Source: Diogma glabrata
Taxonomy: Eukaryota > Arthropoda > Insecta > Diptera > Cylindrotomidae
Reading direction: 5' to 3'
NCBI GenBank assembly: GCA_963693315.1
Contig: OY856186.1
Location: forward strand, 234,184,046-234,248,045
Length of the DNA stretch: 64,000 bases
Shown: one piece after another, positions 59,035 to 64,000 of the stretch
Layout of the letters: every line of letters starts with the position of its first letter
Numbering within the stretch: the first letter of the stretch is position 1
Made by a program: the position numbers and the translations under genes
The notes under the pieces: model-generated
What the model was told of the DNA's origin: nothing
Database searches by the model: none
Seen by the model: only the letters and a program-made list of their open reading frames with translations

Positions 59035-59690
59035 TATAAAATGTGTTGTGTAGTAGGAATTACAATATGTGTCACAATAACACATAAAAACCTTTTAAGA
59101 CCAAGGTCCCACAACAACATACGTTCAAAGGTGTTGATGGACGTAAATCTTTCTTTTTTTGTTTTTTTAATTTTTTTTGTTAAAGAATGGTTAACTAAAC
59201 AAAAAATCCTATCACTGATAAAATATGTCATAGGCCAATATTTTATGATAGAATAGAGAAAATAAAAGTAAATTAAAAAGTAAATAGCAAATTTTTACAA
59301 AAATTTGCTGAAACAAAACAAAAATGTAGTTGCCAATAATCCAGCCGGTTGCATATTCCTTGATCCTGTGACGCACCGCCTTTCTTAAAAAAGCCCACAC
59401 ATAGTTATATGAAGGCTCGTTTCTTTAAGGAAGCAATAGCGTCTCATCATCAAGGATTATTTCACAGCTAAGATTGAAGGTGCTACCGTTGACTGAATAC
59501 AGTTCATCCACTACCACCCCTAAGATGTCACCTTGGCTAGTGATATCTCACTGCTATTGCCAGTGGTATGTGATACCCCACGTTAACTCGTATGTCAATA
59601 GCAGGGACTGGAGTACGCGGGGTTGTCACACCCGTAGATCAAAAATAAAAATAAAATAAAAAAACAATAAAAACTGATCCCTCCATGCCT
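59035..59690 (+). repeat. Family AC, most complete copy
   Basis: It begins at the A end (TTTTTTTTTATAAAATGTG, GTAGTAGGAATTACAATATG), passes AGGCCAATATTTTATGATAG and TTGCCAATAATCCAGCCGG, then CACCCCTAAGATGTCACC, TGATATCTCACTGCTATTGC and GGTTGTCACACCCGTAGATC, and ends GATCCCTCCATGC. Read in the opposite direction it ends in a poly-A run after ACACATTTTAT, as a retroposed sequence would. At least eight full or partial copies lie in this window. No reading frame is conserved between copies, so it is non-coding. Confidence 0.8.
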
Positions 59691-59694
59691 AATT

Positions 59695-59843
59695 GCAAAA
59701 TAGTTGTCGTCTTAGTGGCGTAATTGATAGCTTGTCTACAAACGGATTCGAACATGGCCTGATGAGGAGGTTCGAATTCATCCGAAACACGAAAATTAGT
59801 AATGGAGTTTTTTTCTAAGACATTTCCAACCATACCTTCGAAT
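59695..59843 (+). repeat. tRNA-derived SINE-like unit, copy 2
   Basis: TGGCGTAATTG is a perfect A box; GGTTCGAATTC about 45 bases later is a near-perfect B box. The body CATCCGAAACACGAAAATTA and the end TCCAACCATACCTTCGAAT match the 9283-9436 copy. The unit abuts the C end of family AC. Confidence 0.6.
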
Positions 59844-60109
59844 CGAAAAATTCTAATTATTTTCTTGCTTGCTTGAGCTTAACTGTCCACAAAATTTCAA
59901 AAAAAAATGGTGTTATATTACCTACAAAACAATGAATTAGAAACAACACAAAAAATTAACACATAAAACTTACATAATCAAAAAACTTTTTGAAAAAATT
60001 AACAATAGTTTAAAAAAAGGATATCAAACATAAAATGTTTAAAAGAACAAATTGCACACAAATTCTACAAAAACTTTAATAGAATCATTATTATTATTAA
60101 TTCAAAATA

Positions 60110-62190
60110 AAAAATATGGAGGGGCTGAAATCTCACAGCTCTGAGATATCAAGACTTCGGTCTGGGTTAAAGATTTTGATATAGTTTTCGGTAAAAAACT
60201 TTTATGAGGACATGGTTTTTAGTTTTGGGCAGCGATGTATATCAAACATAACTCTTTGTTAAAGTACAAGCATTTTTTTAACTCAGTTTAAAATTTTACT
60301 ACACAACTAACACGAAACATCAATACGTTGCCAGAAAATTATAATCAAAATTCCAAAAATATTGTAAAAATTAAATAAAGTCAAACTTTTTCAAAATTCC
60401 AAAAATATTCCAAAAATTAGAATAAAATCAAATATTTAAATTTTTTCTAAGTTCCAACATTTCAAAAATTCTTAAAAATTCAAACTTTTTCCAAAATTCT
60501 AAAAATATTGCAAAAATTATTACAAAATCAAAAATTGAAAATTTTTTCAAAATTCCAAAAATTATAATAATATCAAAAATTTAAAATTTTTCAAAATTCT
60601 AAAAATATTTCAAAAATTCTTACAAAATCAAAAATTAAAACTTTTGCCGATATTCTAAAAATATTGCAAAAATTATTACAAAATCAAAAATACAAACTTT
60701 TTCAAAATTCCAAAAATATTTCAAAAACTATAACAAATTCAAAAACTTCCATGTCTAATTTCATTTTAGATTACATTTACGTCATAAAAACAGCTACATT
60801 TTTTTTCCAAAAAATTGGCTAAAAAATAAATGAAGTCATTTTTTGACACACTTGACATTATTTTTTGACAAACTTATAATGCTATAATTCTCTATAATAA
60901 TAATAAAATATCATGTCATACAAACTATTAATTTTATTTTTTTTAAAAAAAATGGGTAAAAAATAAATAAAAACCTTTCTTTTGACACACTTGACAACAT
61001 TTTTTGACAAACTTATAATCCATAATTCTCAATAATAATAATAAAATTTCATTTCAAAGAAACAATTTTATTTTTTTCCAAAAAAAGGGTAAAAAACTAA
61101 ATAAAAATCTTTTGACACACTTGACAACATTTTTTTGACAACCTCATAATGCCATAATTCTCAATAATAATAATAAAACTTCATTTTAAACAAACAATTA
61201 ATTTTTTTTTTTTCCAAAAAATTAGGTAAAAAAATAAATAAAGGGTCATTCCATTGTGACATACGTAACATTTTGCCCTTTTCAACTCTTACTTTTGCCT
61301 ATTATTCATAAAAAAACATTGTTATTTTATGAAATATATGTTATTTTATGCTATATTATGCAGGTAAGAAATACACTATCGATGAAAAAAGCAGCAAATT
61401 AAATATATATTAAGTAATAATAACAAAATTCAGTGCTGTGACCAACGTAACAAAAAAAGTACCACAGCAAAACTTACTCACACTTTCAAAGCAATTTCTC
61501 TGGAAGTATGCCCTTAATAAATTCAAATTTAGGTTTTTATAAAGTCCAAGCTATCTGTTTTTAAATAAGCATATGTTTTTTACAAATGCTACATACAGTA
61601 AGAGGTCCCTTTAAAAAAAATTGTGTGACCAACGTAACGTGACCAACGTAACAGAAAAAAACACATAAGAAAATAATGCATTTCTAACAACAATTTTATT
61701 ACTTATTTATTTTTTTCCATCTTTTAAACAGTTTAGTTGTTTACTTTCTATCTCTGGTGTCAATAATGACGGGCAAGTTTCCAATTAGATTAATTCTTCC
61801 ACACAACATAAACTTCATTGCAACTATTGAGGTTTATGTTTCCATGGAATTACCCTAAAAATCTTTCTTTTGACACACTTGACAACATTTTTTTGACAAA
61901 CTTATAATGCAATAATCTAGTTTTTGATCTTACATACCAATCCCGACCATTAAGATTTCTCCAAATTTAATGTTCCTACTCGTAATCACTTAAAATGAAC
62001 GTTTTTTAAGCCAAAAATATGAAAATTTGCTATTTTTGACACACATAATGATTTTTTTGACACACTTCCGGTACAGTTATCGAATACAGCGTCCTTTCGG
62101 ACCTGTCCCTTGTGAATACCTATTTTTAGAAAAAAAAATTTTTGAAATCCCTCCAGCGGTTTTCCCTGCAGCGTAGGTAATGACGGCCGG
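60110..62190 (-). repeat. GTGTGTCAAA-family repeat, copy B (inverted relative of 35571-37330)
   Basis: In order on the minus strand it reproduces copy A: CCGGCCG near 62190, CCGAAAGGAC-like words near 62090, the GTGTGTCAAA section, the AATTTTTGGAATATTTT degenerate array (60330-60740) and the ATGTCCTCATAAAAGTTTTT block (60190-60225). The unit around ATTATGGCATTATAAGTTTG, GTCAAAAAATGTTGTCAAGT occurs four times here against two in copy A. A separate element (61242-61856) interrupts it. Confidence 0.78.
61242..61856. mobile_element. 615-bp insertion with imperfect TIRs and GTGACCAACGTAAC repeats
   Basis: The ends AGGGTCATTCCATTG and CCATGGAATTACCCT pair with two mismatches. The sequence is absent from the corresponding place in copy A. 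GTGACCAACGTAAC occurs three times (61438, 61624 and directly after), with GTGACATACGTAAC just inside the left end. No coding sequence. Confidence 0.65.
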
Positions 62191-62472
62191 CCGGCAGACA
62201 GACATACATTTTTTTTTGTTTGCTTTTTTAGAATCAGGAGGTCCTAAAACGTCGAGAAATGTCAAAAAAAGTGGGGGTAAGAATTTCACTTTGAGCTCAT
62301 GAATGTAATACTTAGGTCTTTCAGACCGAAGTAATTATTTTATATCTTTCAATCACAATAGAAAACAGTTCATGAAAAGAAAAATTTTTTAAACGACGGA
62401 AAATAAAATCTTGAATAAGAAAACTCGATGAAAAATCAGTTTCTAAGTTGAATGTGACTACTAAATTTAATA
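62191..62472. other. Spacer, no gene
   Basis: Nothing recognised. Confidence 0.4.
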
Positions 62473-62808
62473 TTACCCTATTGCTGATTTAATAATAGAA
62501 ATATAATTTAAATGTAAACCATTACAATAGGCTTTATAATTAATTGATTTAGGTTCCAAAGAAATGTGAGCCATTTCTTTAAATACTCTCTTTAAATGGT
62601 TAATTTCTTAATCAAGAACAACAGGATTTTCAAAATCAAAATCATCCACACATTCTACAGAATGACGAGCTAATGCTGATCTATAATTTTGACCGTTTAA
62701 ATTCTTATTTGATTTTGTAAATCTAACATCATTCTTATGTTGACAAATCCTCGTATTTAAAGTTTTAGAAGTTTCACCAACATAAACTTTACCACATTTG
62801 CATGTAAT
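62473..62808 (-). pseudogene. Penelope-like element, C-terminal GIY-YIG endonuclease fragment
   Basis: On the minus strand the protein reads ITCKCGKVYVGETSKTLNTR, then ICQHKNDV, SALARHSVECVDDFDFENPVV and LD. This is the GIY-YIG region of Penelope-like retroelements, where VYVGET stands for the second half-motif and TR..QHK follows. A TAA at 62608-62610 interrupts it, but the same frame continues as EINHLKRVFKEMAHISLEPKSIN to a final TAA at 62473-62475, as expected for the family tail. The reverse transcriptase is absent. Sequence upstream of 62808 in the open frame (to 63033) has no homology I recognise. Confidence 0.75.
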
Positions 62809-63563
62809 ACAAAATAAAATATATTTGAAAACCCAAATTGACTTTATTTGAGAACAGCACATAATCAGGATGGATTGATAATAGTATATTAAGAAACTAG
62901 TTTCATAATCGACGATTTTATCGCACGCAATCTGTTTAGAAAACGACCTGCGCAGCGGGGAGTTTTCTAAAGGATAAGTGCGATAAAACGTTTTATGAAA
63001 AGAGTTTTTTATACTATTTTTTCTATTTTGCATTTTTTGTCTTGAAATTTTAAAAAATGTGTATTTTATTAAAAAATAGTCAATTTGAAATTTTGTTATT
63101 ATTACTAATTATTTTAATTAATTAAAATATTTAACACTATATTAGATATTCTTATTAATTTTATTTACATAATTATTCGTTTTAATGTTCACTGAAGTTT
63201 GTATGACCAATGTGACCAACCTTGGAAGACAAAACTTTGCGTATCGTAATGAAGATCATTTCGATACGCATTTGGGTATCGAAATGACTTTATTTTAGAC
63301 GGAAAATAGAAAAAAGAAATTAGTCAACATGAAATGGTAGGCTAAACCAGTTGCACCAGTGCACGCTGTGTCTATTTTGTATGGCAAGTATGACGGTTCC
63401 AGAGTAAGTCCTCGAAAATTGTAACAACCCCAATAAACGAATGTTTTGACGTTCACCTAAATTTTCGCGGCACATATTAAGCGGATTATTGCGAAACATT
63501 AAATTATTTGTATTAAATCTTTGAAATAAAATTTTAACATTTTTCTAACCACTATCTTTTGCC
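62809..63563. other. Spacer with short palindromes
   Basis: GTGCGATAAAACG and a related inverted CGATTTTATCGCAC lie at 62910-62995. CGTATCG and CGATACG words form a hairpin at 63238-63292. No gene is seen. Confidence 0.4.
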
Positions 63564-64000
63564 CAGAGGCGTAGCTAGGGGGGGCGGGGGGGGCGGTCCG
63601 CCCCGGGTGTCACCCGTTTTGGGGTGACACCCGAACGTAAAAAACATAAACAAACCATCACAATGTTTTCAACGATAAATCACTTCGAAACCGTTTTGGG
63701 GTGACACCCGAACGTAAACAACTTAAACAAACCATCGCAATGTTTTCAATGATAAATCACTTCGAAACCGTTTTGGGGTGACACCCGAACGTAAAAAACT
63801 TAAACAAACCATCACATGTTTTCAACGATGAATCACTTAGAAACCATTTTAACCAGGTTATCCATATAATTTTAATTTATAAATTGTGATAACTTATAAA
63901 TGTGTCCTATAAATGTGTTATTGGTTCAAAAAGAATCTATTCTACTTTTTAAAATTTTTGAATTATTACGTGAAATAAAATTTTAACAATATTAATCGAA
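63564..64000 (+). mobile_element. Left end of a second hAT copy, cut by window edge
   Basis: It starts CAGAGGCGTAGCTAGG, then a longer G run than the first copy, CCGCCCCGGGTGTCACCC, three tandem units (63606-63845) and AACCAGGTTATCCAT as at 25020. The orientation is the same as the 24360 copy. The transposase and right end lie beyond the window, so its target duplicate cannot be verified. Confidence 0.9.

Noticed and set aside
59474..59659. 61-residue frame with similarity to the frame near 10700 and 22600
   Set aside because: The similarity only reflects shared AC repeat sequence; the frame is not preserved in other AC copies.

Overview
This window is an AT-rich stretch of eukaryotic, almost certainly insect DNA; a fly (Diptera) is my best guess from the mix of Jockey, I-like, CR1-like, Ty3/Gypsy, Penelope, hAT and fold-back elements, but nothing here fixes the species. 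I see no convincing host gene in 64 kb. Everything recognisable is mobile DNA or its debris, much of it nested. Two short exon-like stretches (3079-3290 and 32497-32679) are the only candidates for non-transposon coding sequence, and both are weak.

Layout. 2-1699: 3' part of a Ty3/Gypsy pol gene with its downstream region. 3560-8540: a decayed I-like LINE on the minus strand. 9283-9436: a tRNA-derived SINE-like unit. 10495-22425: one copy of a repeat I call family AC, split by a 10.9-kb TIR-bounded insertion (10673-21606). That insertion holds a full-length Jockey LINE with open ORF1 and ORF2 and a 15-bp target duplication (12525-16851), a 148-bp palindromic MITE, an (AT)n tract and a fossil CR1-like reverse transcriptase. 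23610-24054: a small TIR element. 24360-30182: a complete hAT element with an 8-bp target duplication, an eight-unit subterminal array and a transposase broken by one frameshift and one stop.

33447-34325: a 7-bp satellite. 34355-35377: a 1-kb fold-back element, followed by related arm pieces around a 1.75-kb repeat whose inverted relative lies at 60110-62190. 37990-38680 and 56158-58190: inverted relatives of another repeat. 41955-42720: a palindromic family inserted into an opposite-strand copy of itself. 42741-43883: a TA-flanked TIR element. 44000-48590: a CR1-like LINE split by 2.7 kb of foreign DNA. 49825-52275: a second AC copy split by a 1846-bp element. 54192-55827: a long-TIR element carrying two halves of what I take to be one transposase-like protein on opposite strands. 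59035-59690: the most complete AC copy, beside a second SINE-like unit. 62473-62808: a Penelope GIY-YIG fragment. 63564 onward: the left end of a second hAT copy.

The region is best read as a heterochromatin-like or intergenic transposon nest. Insertion order can be read in several places, for example Jockey within the 10.9-kb element within AC. The Jockey copy is the only element here that looks recently mobile. Statements about families rest on remembered motifs, since no database search was possible.
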